A stretch of DNA of 64,000 nucleotides from Sesamum alatum (lineage: Eukaryota; Streptophyta; Magnoliopsida; Lamiales; Pedaliaceae), in the NCBI GenBank assembly GCA_034509735.1, contig JACGWO010000002.1, forward strand, positions 23,855,636 to 23,919,635, written 5' to 3'. The notes beneath the pieces are model-generated. The model was given only the letters and a program-made list of their open reading frames with translations, made no database searches and was not told where the DNA came from. Of the stretch, positions 41,863-54,404 are shown one piece after another (within the stretch, counting starts at the first letter, position 1; each line of letters opens with the position of its first letter). The position numbers and the translations under genes are program-made.

Positions 41863-44101
41863 TGCAAGAATGTGTGGATCGGCCCGGGAGATTAACGCGT
41901 ATAGCGGAAGCGCGAAATAGTGCGTAATAAAAATTACAAAGCATAATTAAATGGAATTTAAATCATGCATAACGTACATAAACGAATCAAGGGGTGTGCC
42001 CTTGATTCTCCCGGGCGTTCGGTGTATCTCATGTTCAATAAAACACAACATGGAGGCCATAGAATTGAAACCGAAAAAAACAAAATTAAAGAACCTACCC
42101 GGTTGTAGTTTTGTCTTCGTTTCGGCTACACGCATTGTTCCCCGTTTTGCACCAAGATCTCAAATAAGAGACCCTCTAAATCATCTCAACTCGCTCCACC
42201 GGAAAGCAAACAACCCTTGTGCTAGCAAGAAATTATTTGGGAGAAGAGACATCGATACACGCTATGAATTAACGCAATCAATGTCTCTTATGTTCTTAAC
42301 TTGAATAAAATCAAGAAGAACAAAGTATATTTCTTGTAGAGAAGAAAGAAGGTGGACGAAATCTTGAGAGGGAATGAGAGATGAGAGTTGTAGAGAATTA
42401 CTAGGTGTGAGTGTGTGTTTTTGAAGTATTTATAGAAGATGGAATTCCTATTCCTTCTCAAACTCTTCCAAAGAGACACACTTTGACTAGGATTTTGACC
42501 TAGTCAAATCCTAGTCAAATTAGGCTTTGATTAAGTCAAATTAATCATGGCCCTTCATCTCATCATTCTCTAGATCAAATGTTGTCCATCCATTTTGATG
42601 GGCTTTATGGAATGGGCCTATTTAATTCTAAATTAAATATTCCCGTGGACTTTATATTAAATCATATTTAATATACTAAGCCCATTAATTAATTAATGGA
42701 AAGGACTTTATTTAATTCCAAATTAAATAGTCCGTGGACTTTATATTAAATCCTATTTAATACCAAGCCCATTAATTAATTCCATAGAATGGGATTATTT
42801 AATTCTAAATTAAATAGTCCCATGGACTTTATATTAAATCCTATTTAATATACCAAGCCCACTAAATAATTAATTCACCCTTTTAATCTAATTAAAAGGA
42901 AAGCCCATGCTTTATAAAATTCATAAATCTAATTTATGAACTCAAGCCCGATTATTCCAAATAATACATCGAGGCTTGAATCTTCAAGAAGTATAATTTA
43001 ATTCCATTAAATTAAACCTTCTCCCGGAATTAATTCCAAATTAATTCCCTTTCATTTGGTGTAGCGGGTGTGACTCTTTAGGTTCACCTTTCAGCTAGAC
43101 TTGGACCTACTTCTTGTTATTTCATAACCAAAGTAGTCCGTTACCATGGGTGGCCATCTAGCAACGGTTTATGGCATTAGAGAGTAGGTGAATTTATGGT
43201 GTGAACATTTAGGCTCCGAGTTATACGCATGTGCGGTCTGACCGACGCTCGATACGTACGGGTACGGTCCTACTGTCTCCTGTCTCCCGGCCTTTAGTCT
43301 AGGGGTCGGTTCCCATCGTTGACTAGGCAACTATGCATAATGCTCGAGATAGGTTTAACTCGACGTAGGAAATCCTTTCCCACTACATCAAGTGCTATGG
43401 CCATAGACTTTGTGAGTCTAAACCATCTCTGAGCGCAAAGGAGATCTTGCTGTCATATCCTTTGACAGGGGACAGATCCTATCTTGGAATTCACCGTTCT
43501 TACATACTCCGACTGCACTGGACGAGGCTTATGATGACCATGTGATATAATCGGTCAAATTTCACCAGATCCAAGATACAGCCTTCGTATGTAGGGGACT
43601 GCCGTGATCCTCAAGTCCGAGGACTAATCCCGTACTATCGGAACCGGGAATACGAGTCATACCGACCAAGCCCGAGTGGCTTCCATATGACGATTCCCGG
43701 GAGTCACCTCAGTCGGCCGCTCCCCAGCAGGCCGACCCACTAACACTGCTTAGACGATCCTCGTCACCCGTCGATGAAACACGACAGCAGATGCTTAGTG
43801 CAAGTCTCAAATGGATTCTCGATGCCCTTTCTCGAGATTCCTTTGACTTGGAGTATTTCAGACTGATTCGGCGAAACTGATTTCATGAACCTACCTCCAA
43901 GCGTAGTTCCAATTTTCCTGAAATGTTATTTCAGTGTGTGGGCGTTTGTTGTGACATCGTAACGATGCAAGCAGTAAGTACAACAAACTCATGCCTATGA
44001 ATTCTTACTACATTCATTAACATAATATTACTTGTTCAGAGATTGACTAATGGTTCTCAGAATAGCCAATACCATTGACTTTCTGGTCACCTATTCTAAC
44101 A
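41863..44101 (-). mobile_element. Middle LTR of tandem element G
   Basis: This 2239-bp B-type LTR has a PBS on its left (41849-41861) and a polypurine tract on its right (44102-44116). It therefore serves as 5' LTR of one internal region and 3' LTR of the next, and no target duplication flanks it. The first bases are TGCAAGAATG instead of TGAAAGAATG in the other G LTRs. Confidence 0.95.
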
Positions 44102-47100
44102 ATCTCCCACTTGACCAATAAGTCAATTACCCACTTTGTTCAGAATCCTCTGAGTATGAGTAATCTACGATACCGACTAAGGTATTGTGGGTCCGCTTAT
44201 ATTTCCTTGCGAAGGAACACGTTCTAACCGTGTTACCTCTATCCACCATTGCCTCTTAGAGATGGTGGTTGTCTAAGAATATTTTCGTGGATCTTGTGAT
44301 GAGATCTCGAGCCAATACTCCCATAGCCAAGTTGCCTGCCATATAGGCAAAACATGGCTTGGTCGTGCTATGCGCCACGTCCATCCTATGGACGCGGTCT
44401 TCATCAGTGACCACTATCCGATGCACTCGTCATTGGGCCTGACCGTGCATACCTTTGAGACTAGCTGGTTTTCACTTATGCTCTGGAAGCTAGTATCGCT
44501 TTAGCCTTCCAAAGCAACTCTCAACAGACGGTGCCTTATGAACACATCTTTAGTCCTTATTCAGGTACTAAGGATCGTTCTTGATTGTTGTCTTCAACCC
44601 CTCAGTGCATTACCGATTTATGTTGAGCCATGCTAGAAGCACTCTCAACATCGGTTCCTATGCACCGAGTAAACATATCATATGTTTGCCTAGGGTTAAG
44701 ACGTAGGGGATACTCAACACCAAGCCTTCTCATTAGTCCATCGTGACTAAGTCTTGAATGGCTTGATGCTTTACGCATAGTATCCAAGTTTTCTCATCAG
44801 TCTTACTATGACTGAGTCTCGAACAACTTGTCCCTCTTCATATATGAGTTTTTCTCATCAGTCTACCATGACTGAGTCTTTGAAAAGCCCAATTCATGAA
44901 TATGTATGTGGGAACCCTAAATGTCATGGAGAATTTTCGTGAGTTACAGATGTGTTTTAGTGATTCCTAATGTCTTGAATTAATCTTTGAATCAAGATAT
45001 TACACACTTAAACACTTGGAACGCCATTTCTTCTCCTACTGATCACCTACGTCGTTTAAGACCGAGTCATGCTCCATATGAGCTCGTCAAAATGAATATT
45101 CCAATTATGCGGTGTTTCAAACCTTGTTTGAATTTCCTAGTGGATTCTATGGCTCCTCTCCATAAATCCTACTACGATGTCCAACATCACGTTCCGCAGG
45201 TCATTTGGATTACTATCCAAATTTGACCGACATATCCCGATCACTCGTACCTCTTACGACATTCGGGTTCGTTCTTAAGGGGACTTGGAATATGATCAAT
45301 TTAAAGAAATGCGATTCTAAGTAACGTTAGTATTAATTCTGTCGTAAACTTGTACAAATTAGACACCGAGTCTAATTTGTCTCCCACTAGTCCCTTGACG
45401 CATGTAGGATCCTTCTACATGCTCAAGGACTTTGTCGGGACACAGGCTTGCCAAACCATGGCTCCTTGTGCGTGACTCCTAGCAAAGTTCCACGTTCCTT
45501 ACGTTGGCAATTTTGAGTCTACGTCTACACGGGCTAAGGTAATTGGGCGAAACTTCGATCGATCTTCGTCCAACGAGATTCGATCGTTCCCTTTATTAGA
45601 GACCGTCATACTTGGCCTTTACAGGAAATGTTTCATTGAGAATTCCATTCTCAACTTGGATGCTCAAGAGCTCCCACTAAATACACGGCCTTTTTGATCC
45701 TATCGAAATAGGTTTAATTTTGCAACCATTTATGGTTCACCTCCTTAAGTCTAATTCCCAAACCTCCTATGGGACCTTTAGACTTTTGAACCCTCTTATG
45801 GTTTTTGTGTATTAGTAACCTACAGTTGTCTTATTGGATCCCTTCCAATAGACTATTTGGCAAGCCTACTTTGTCCAACAAGGAGCTTTCGGACTTTCTT
45901 CTTTATAAAAGACTTGTAAATTTAGTCGATTCGAATCATCTATTTCTAGATTCATCGAACTTTCCAATTTACTTATCTTTTAATAAGAAGAAACATCCTA
46001 GCTGTTGTAGATACCAAATCTATAAGTTGGTCTTGATTAATCCATTTAAATAATTTGAAATTTTGAGTATTCATAAACCTTTTATAGGATGGTGTTCTAG
46101 GAATTTACGTGTAACTACTAGCAAACATGAATCAATATTCAATTATTTTGTTTGATCAAATATGTATGTAATAAAACCTTTGTCCAACAAAGAGACATAC
46201 TTTTGATCATGCTAGGTTACGTAATTCCTATATTATCCTAACATGATCACGATTATGGGCCTAACAAGTCTCCGGTCCTTTTCATCAATGGACCTTGCCA
46301 TTGTTGAATCCTAGAACTGTTCTTGGCTTTTAAGTCCTTATTCACTTTCTGCAAACCACCCGCAGATTAGTGATAGGAATGGTATCAAATACCAAATAGA
46401 GTAAAAGTGATCATGTCAATACTCAATATCAATTTTACCTACATTGGAGAGGGGTTTAGAATACTCCCCTTTCCAATGGCCCTCTTTACGACAGTGAATG
46501 CTTACGTTTTTGGAAACTATGAACTTGACTGCTGAACCTTTTGCTCTTTCCTTTACCTCCACCTTGTGTTGTAAAGGAACAGCACTTGAAGTGCTTAATA
46601 GTTGATGTCACCTTACCCTTCTTCCTCTTTTGGCGTCTGGCACCCTTGCCTTTCGCTATGGAGGTTGAAGCCTCTCCTACTAGTACCGACGGCGCAGATT
46701 TTGCAATCGTTGCCTCGTATTAGGCCAACATAATTACCAAACCTATGAAGATCTTTTCTAAGCTCGTTCATGTTGATAATTAATGGTTCGTAGGAGGAAG
46801 GAAAGAGACTGAAGGATCATGTCAATGTACGTCTCTAAGACTGACGTGGAGGTCTTTTGAGCTTCTCCACTAGGGATTGCATCATCACTCCATGTTCTTT
46901 GTACTGACATCCCTTCCATCATCTTAGCTCCAAACATGCCTTCGTTGCATTTTTACCCCACATGCTGGTCCAAGACCATATAGACATGATGCAAACGAAG
47001 CATAGTTTTGAGCCAACATCATTATATCCTACTTGCCGGTGGTCATCCTTCAACTTTTGAACGCCAAGCGTTGCCTTAGTTGTCGACCCCCTCCGGCAAG

Positions 47101-47242
47101 GGCTGAGGAACGTCCTCATTCCGGTATGTGAGTTAAGGTTCTGGAAATCTAAAGACCATCTTAAGATTTCGCAGTCAAATTCGTGTAATTGGTTCCCTTT
47201 TAATGAGCCTCTTAGTGATGTGTTTGGTGGATTCTTAGACAT
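44102..47242 (-). pseudogene. Decayed gag-pol, second internal copy of G
   Basis: Gag ATG is at 47242. No long frame survives. The polypurine tract is at 44102-44116. The order of remnants is RNase H near 44490-44520, integrase-like near 45850-45890, zinc knuckle near 46470-46500, and Gag 46600-47242. It is collinear with the first copy, with scattered substitutions and one-base indels, and lacks the F insertion; the undisturbed F target reads GATGTCACCTTACC near 46605-46618. The undisturbed G target CACTTGAAGTG lies near 46577. Confidence 0.8.
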
Positions 47243-49545
47243 TCACAACAAATATGTAAAGCAGAAAAATAATAAGTAGAGTGAAGTAATATTTTGGTTA
47301 AGTCTCGGTCTTTAGTCCTTAACCTCTCCCCACTATTTCTACGAAAGCACGGCACTCTCAAAACGTTGTTTTCGGGAAATCCTTTCCTAGTGGGCTCGGG
47401 ATCCACAGCGATCTCCCCATACCCCGCTTTTACGATTCGCATGGGAAAAGAACCCGTGGAGGTATTCCATACCATTCTCGTTCCACGAGATTCCCAAGAT
47501 AATTGCCTCACCCTTTCACGTGATCCCGAGGACTCCAAGCGAATCACGTTATTCGGGCGCGTTAGACCCAACCCAATCAACCGATTCATAGACTCACTGC
47601 TACCTCCACGACTCGTGAGACAGGTAACAGCAGTCTACTCATCGTTCATGACAAAGTGCAGCTTCTTTTAAGCACGATAGTCGTGCCACGATTCGTGAGA
47701 CCACGCTATCGACCTAAAAGATCTTCCTCACTTTTGCCATGGATGGAAGGCTTGGACAGACTCCAGAGTCCTAGTCCATTTATTAAGGGTCTATATTTAA
47801 CTTGGTTTAACCAAGTGAGAGTTTTGATAGAACGAGACCTCATCACATATATTAAGTATTGCATTGGATGCTTTATGGCAGAAATATTCTAAGCGTGAAA
47901 TGTAACCATACATAAAGCATATAGAATAATCATAAGCAATTAATACGCATCGCATGCGAAATAAAGCCTAGCTACGCCCCTGTAGGATGATCACAAGCCC
48001 AAACCTATGCGACCCACTGGCCCGCAGTGGATCTATGGTCAATCTAAGGGTAGGCCCTACACTATTACAAGATTTAATAACCTATTACATGCAATGGGCC
48101 TTGTAAGTCCTCTTTATCTTCTTGGGCTCTCCATCGTGGGCCTACACCGGGCTTCTTCTCCATGGATCCTCCGTGGGCCATCTGATGGCAACCTCCATGG
48201 GCCTCCAACACCTTGGGCTTGTCTTCTCTTGCAGCTTTTATTTACAAAAAGAAATAAAACCTCACCACTAATTCTACTCTCATTACATCATAAAATAAGA
48301 AACCCCAATTAAACATTTGGGGGGAGTACATTAGGAGGGAGAGAGAAAGCCTTATTATTCCAAGGCACTAGAAGAGAGACAGAGAGGAAAATAAAGAGGC
48401 ACACAGGCCACAACCCAACAAATAAATGTAAATAAACCATACATGCGGTCTAGGGGCTTTGTGAGCATCCTTTGTCAAATCAATTAACACAAATAGCACA
48501 AATACATATCCCACGTAAAATATGCTATACCAACATCCATGTAAATCCATACCATAAAATAAATGCATAAACTACATGTAAAATATTCACACCAAACATT
48601 GGATAATAGTGCAACCTATGCACAACGATTTTTGTTGGAAAAACCTTTTCCATAATTAACAAGGCAACATTCATTCTATGAAATATAAAATCTCAACCAA
48701 AATTAAAATGCCCCAAGTTAATTAATTCAGAAAAAATTTCCAGAATTATACAGAAAAATTAAATTTTCTGAAACACAAAATCAACAATTCAAGAATATGC
48801 CCATTTATTCAAGAATTCCAAAATCCAACAATTTGCGCAATATTAATACATGTCAAGATCTACTCATACTCAAGCCATAAATAACCATGATGTCCAACAT
48901 CATAAAACGCAAAATTATTGCGAAATTTCACATGTGAATTTTGATCATTGGTGCAACCATTGCAAAATTAAATCTTGTTAGGAAACCCTTTCCTCATCAA
49001 CCAAGCAATATTTATTTTAGGAAATTCCAAATCTCAAAAAATAAATATTCTAAGTCAAAGGGTTCAGAATAATGCAGAAAATATCATAAAAATAATTCAG
49101 TAAAAACAGTTTTTGAAAAACGAGCCAAAAACGGGAGAGAAAACAGAAAAACAGCACAGCCGGCCGGCCAGGCGCGCGCCCGCGCTCAGCCGGCACAGCG
49201 CGCGCGCTGTCCGCGCACGCTGGGCGCGCTGGCCGGGCGCGCGCAGGCCCCTGCCTGCACGCGCGCCCGGCCGCGCCCCTGTGCGCGCGCGGCCACCGTG
49301 CTGCTGCTGCCGGTTCGCCGTTTTCACTCCTTTTCGACTTTTTCATGCTATTTTCTGAACCACAAGATAAATTCAACCCTAGAACATGTATTAACACATT
49401 CAAGAAAATCAAGATCCAAAATCCCATGCAAAATTAAACGTCAATAAATATCTACGATAAACATGCTATAAACGTAAATTAAAACACGTTTATCATGCTT
49501 AAACGCACATAGCACATAGAATTGTAGGCCTATAACAACGAACCG
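47243..49545 (-). other. Leader of G, second internal copy
   Basis: Palindromes are CACGACTCGTG (47607-47617) and CACGATTCGTG (47687-47697). The conserved hairpin near 48015 is partly eroded. A CpG-rich island lies at about 49160-49315. No gene is seen. Confidence 0.75.
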
Positions 49546-49558
49546 GGCTCTGATACCA
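49546..49558 (-). other. Primer-binding site of G, second internal copy
   Basis: Sense TGGTATCAGAGCC, one base from the distal LTR. Confidence 0.92.
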
Positions 49559-49559
49559 C

Positions 49560-51800
49560 TGAAAGAAATGTGTGGATCGCCCGGGAGATTAACGCGTATA
49601 GCGGAAGCGCAAAATAGTGCATAATAAAAATTACAAAGCATAATTAAATGGAATTTAAATCATGCATAACGTACATAAACGAATCAAGGGGTGTGCCCTT
49701 GATTCTCCCGGGCGTTCGGTGTATCTCATGTTCAATAAAACACAACATGGAGGCCATAGAATTGAAAACCGGAAAAAAACGAAATTAAAGAACCTACCCG
49801 GTTGTAGTTTTATCTTCGTTTCGGCTACACGCATTGTTCCCCCGTTTGCACCAAGATCTCAAATAAGAGACCCTCTAAATCATCTCACTCGCTCCACCGG
49901 AAAGCAAACAACCCTTGTGCAAGCAAGAAATTATTTGGGAGAAGAGACATCGATACACGCTATGAATTAACGCAATCAATGTCTCTTATGTTCTTAATTT
50001 GAATAAAATCAAGAAGAACAAAGTATATTTCTTGTAGAGAAGAAAGAGGGTGGACGAAATCTTGAGAGGGAATGAGAGATGAGAGTTGTAGAGAATTACT
50101 AGGTGTGAGTGTGTGTTTTTGAAGTATTTAGAGAAGATGGAATTCCTATTCCTTCTCAAACTCTTCCAAAGAGACACACTTTGACTAGGATTTTGACCTA
50201 GTCAAATCCTAGTCAAATTAGGCTTTGATTAAGTCAAATTAATCATGGCCCTTCATCTCATCATTCTCTAGATCAAATCTTGTCCATCCATTTTGATGGG
50301 CTTTTATGAAATGGGCCTATTTAATTCTAAATTAAATATTCCATGGACTTTATATTAAATCATATTTAATATACTAAGCCCATTAATTAATTAATGGAAA
50401 GGACTTTATTTAATTCCAAATTAAATAGTCCGTGGACTTTATATTAAATCCTATTTAATACCAAGCCCATTAATTAATTCCATAGAATGGGATTATTTAA
50501 TTCTAAATTAAATAGTCCCATGGACTTTATATTAAATCCTATTTAATATACCAAGCCCACTAAATAATTAATTCACCCTTTTAATCTAATTAAAAGGAAA
50601 GGCCATGCTTTATAAAATTCATAAATCTAATTTATGAACTCAAGCCCGATTATTCCAAATAATACATCGAGGCTTGAATCTTCAAGAAGTATAATTTAAT
50701 TCCATTAAATTAAACCCTTCTCCCGGAATTAATTCCAAAATTAATTCCCTTTCATTTGGTGTAGCGGGTGTGACTCTTTAGGTTCACCTTTCAGCTAGAC
50801 TTGGACCTACTTCTTGTTATTTCATAACCAAAGTAGTCCGTTACCATGGGTGGCCATCTAGCAACGGTCCATGGCACTAGAGACTAGGTGAATTTATGGT
50901 GTGAACATTTAGGCTCCGAGTTATACGCATGTGCGATCCTACCGACGCCCGATACGTACGGGTACTGTCCTACTGTCTCCTGTCTCCCGGCCTTTAGTCT
51001 AGGGGTCGGTTCCCATCGTTGACTAGGCAACTATGCATAATGCTCGAGATGGTTTAACTCGACGTAGGAAATCCTTTCCCACTACATCAAGTGCTATGGC
51101 CATAGACTTTGTGAGTCTAAACCATCTCCGAGCGCATAGGAGATCTTGCTGTCATATCCTTTGACAGGGGACAGATCCTATCTTGGAATTCACCGTTCTT
51201 ACATACTCCGACTGCACTGGGCGAGGCTTATGATGACAATGTGATATAATCGGTCAAATTTCACCAGATCCAAGATACAACCTTAGTATGTACGGGACTG
51301 CCGTGATCCTCAAGTTCGAGGACTAATCCCGTACTATCGGAACCGGGAATACGAGTCATACCGACCAAGCCCGAGTGGCTTCCATATGACGATTCCCGCG
51401 AGTCACCTCAGTCGGCCACTCCCCAGCAGGCCGACGCACTAACACTGCTTAGACGATCCTCGTCACCCGTCGATGAAACACGACAGCAGATGCTTAGTGC
51501 AAGTCTCAAATGGATTCTCGATGCCCTGTCTCGAGATTCCTTTGACTTGGAGTATTTCAGACTGATTCGGCGAAACTGATTTCATGAACCTTCCTCCAAG
51601 CGTAGTTCCAATTTTCCCGAAATGTTATTTCAGTCTGTGGGCGTTTGTTGTGACATCGTAACGATCCAAGCAGTAAGTACAACAAACTCATGCCTATGAA
51701 TCCTTACTACATTCATTAACATAATATTACTTGTTCACAGATTGACTAATGGTTCTCAGAACAGCCAATACCATTGACTTTCTGGTCACCTATTCTAACA
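49560..51800 (-). mobile_element. 5' (distal) LTR of element G
   Basis: This 2241-bp B-type LTR is on the - strand. The right edge ...CTATTCTAACA is followed by TTCAA (51801-51805), matching TTCAA at 24169-24173, so the whole 24174-51800 tandem behaves as one insertion into B. Confidence 0.95.
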
Positions 51801-51805
51801 TTCAA

Positions 51806-53949
51806 GTGCTGTTCCTTTACAACACAAGGTGGAGGTAAAGGAAAGAGCAAAAGGTTCAAGCAGTCAAGTTCATAGATTTCTAAGAACGTAAGCATTCACT
51901 GTCGTGAAGAGGGCCATTGGAAAAGGGAGTATCCTGAACCTTTCTCCAATGTAGGTAAAAATTTGATATTGAGCATTGACATGATCACTTTTACTCTATT
52001 TGGTATTTGATACCATTCCTATCACTAATATGTGGGTGGTTTGCAGAAAGTGAATAAGGACTTAAAAGCCAAGAACAGTTCTAGGATTCAACAATGGCAA
52101 GGTCCATTGATGAAAAGGACTAGAAACTTGTTAGGCCCATAATCGTGATCATGTTAGGATAATATAGAAATTACGTAACCTAGCATGATCAAAAGTATGT
52201 CTCTTTGTTGGACAAAGGGTTTTATTATATCAAACAAAATTATTGAATATTGATTCATGTTTGCTAGTAGTTACACGTGAATTCCTAGAACACCATCCCA
52301 TAAAAGGTTTATGGATACTCAAAATTCTAATTATCTAAATGGATTAATCAAGACCAACTTATAGATTTGGCATCTACAACAGCAAGGACGTTTCTTCTTA
52401 TTAAAAGATAAGTAAATTGGAAAGTTCGATGAATCTAGAAATAGATGATTCGAATCGACTAAATTTACAAGTCTTTTATGAAGAAGAAAGTTCGAAAGCT
52501 CTTTGTTGGACAAAATAAGCTTGCCAAATAGTCTATTGGAAGGGAGCCAATAAGACAACTGTAGGTTACTAATACACAAGACCATAAGAGGGTTTAAAAG
52601 TCTAAAGGTCCCATAGGAGGTTTGGGAATTAGACTTAAGGAGGTGAACCATAAATGGTTGCAAAATTAAACCTGTTTCGATAGGATCGAAAAGGCCGTGT
52701 ATTTAGTGGGAGCTCTTGAGCATCCAAGTTGAGAATGGAATTCTCAATGAACGTTTCCTGTAAAGGCCAAGTATGACGGTCTCTGATAAAGGAACAATCG
52801 AATCTCGTTGGACGAAGATCGATCGAAGTTTCGCCCAATTACCTTAGCCCGTGTAGACATAGACTCAAAATTGCCAACGTAAGGAACGTGGCACTTTGCT
52901 AGGAGTCACGCACAAGGAGCCATGATTTGGCAAGCCTGTGTCCCGACAAAGTCCTTGAGCATGTAGAAGGATCCTACAAACGTCAAGGGACTAGTGGGAG
53001 ACAAATTAGACTCGGTGTCTATTTTGTACAAGTTTACGACAGAATAATACTAACGTTGCTTAGAATTGCATTTCTTAAATTGATCATATTCCAAGTCCCC
53101 TTAAGAACGAACCCGAATGTTGTAAGAGGTACGAGTGATCGGGATATGTTCGGTCAAATTTGGATAGTAATCCAAATGACCTGCGGAACGTGATGTTGGA
53201 CATCGTAGTAGGATTTATGGAGAGGAGCCATAGAATCCACTAGGAAATTCAAACAAGGTTTTGAAACACCGCATAACTGGAATATTCGTTTTGACGAGCT
53301 CATACGGAGCATGACTCGGTCTTAAAGGACGTAGGTGGTCAGTGGGAGTAGAAATGGCGTTTCAAGTGTTTAAGTGTGTAATATCTTGATTCATGGATGA
53401 ATTCAAGGCATTAGGAATCAGTAAAACACAAACTGTAACTCACAAAAAATTCTCCATGACATTTTAGGGTTCCCACATACATATCATGAATTGAACTTAT
53501 CAAAGACTCAGTCATGGTAGACTGATGAGAAAACTCATATATGTAGAGGGACAAGTTGTTCGAGACTCAGTCATAGTAAGACTGATGAGAAAACTTGGAT
53601 ACTATGCATAAAGCATTAAGGTATTAAAGACTTAGTCACGGTGGACTAATGAGAAGGCTTGGATGTTGAGTATCCCCTACGTCTTAACCTTAGGCAAACA
53701 TATGATATGTTTACTCGGTGCATAGGAACCGATGTTGAGAGTGCTTTCTAGCATGGCTCAATATAAATCAGTAATGCACTGAGGGGTTGAAGACAGCAAT
53801 CAAGAACGATCCTTAGTACCTGAATAAGGACTAAAGATGTGTTCATGATGCACCGTCTATTGAGAGTTGTTTGGGAAGGCTAAAGCGATACTAGCTTCCA
53901 GAGCATAAGTGAAAAACCAGTTAGTCTCAAAGGTATGCACAGTCAGGCC
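51806..53949 (+). pseudogene. Decayed pol of element B (resumed after G)
   Basis: The + strand continuation of B is collinear with the reversed internal region of G from about 46580 down to 44435. It contains the zinc-knuckle remnant, integrase- and RT-region sequence and the triplicated 62-bp motif (about 53500-53670), but no usable frame. It stops about 340 bp short of the expected 3' end, so the polypurine tract is missing. Confidence 0.75.
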
Positions 53950-54404
53950 CAATAATTTTGTTTGATCAAATATGTATGTAATAAAACCCTTTGTCCAACA
54001 AAGAGACATACTTTTGATCATGCTAGGTTACGTAATTTCTATATTATCCTAACATGATCACGATTATGGGCCTAACAAGTCTCTAGTCCTTTTCATCAAT
54101 GGACCTTGCCATTGTTGAATCCTAGAACTGTTCTTGGCTTTTAAGTCCTTATTCACTTTCTGCAAACCACCCACAGATTAGTGATAGGAATGGTATCAAA
54201 TACCAAATAGAGTAAAAGTGATCATGTCAATGCTCAATATCAAATTTTACCTACATTGGAGAAAGGTTCAGGATACTCCCTTTTCCAATGGCCCTCTTTA
54301 CGACAGTGAATGCTTACGTTCTTAGAAATCTATGAACTTGACTGCTTGAACCTTTTGCTCTTTCCTTTACCTTCACCTTGTGTTGTAAAGGAACAACACT
54401 TGAA
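53950..54404 (-). repeat. Inverted fold-back copy at the 3' end of B
   Basis: This segment is the reverse complement of B's own 51801-52245, with one roughly 12-bp length difference. The junction at 53950-53953 is CAAT, present in both parents, so a 4-bp microhomology. At its right end CACTTGAA meets the LTR start TGTTAG, an inverted replica of the G/B junction at 51800. It replaces the normal 3' end of B. Confidence 0.85.
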
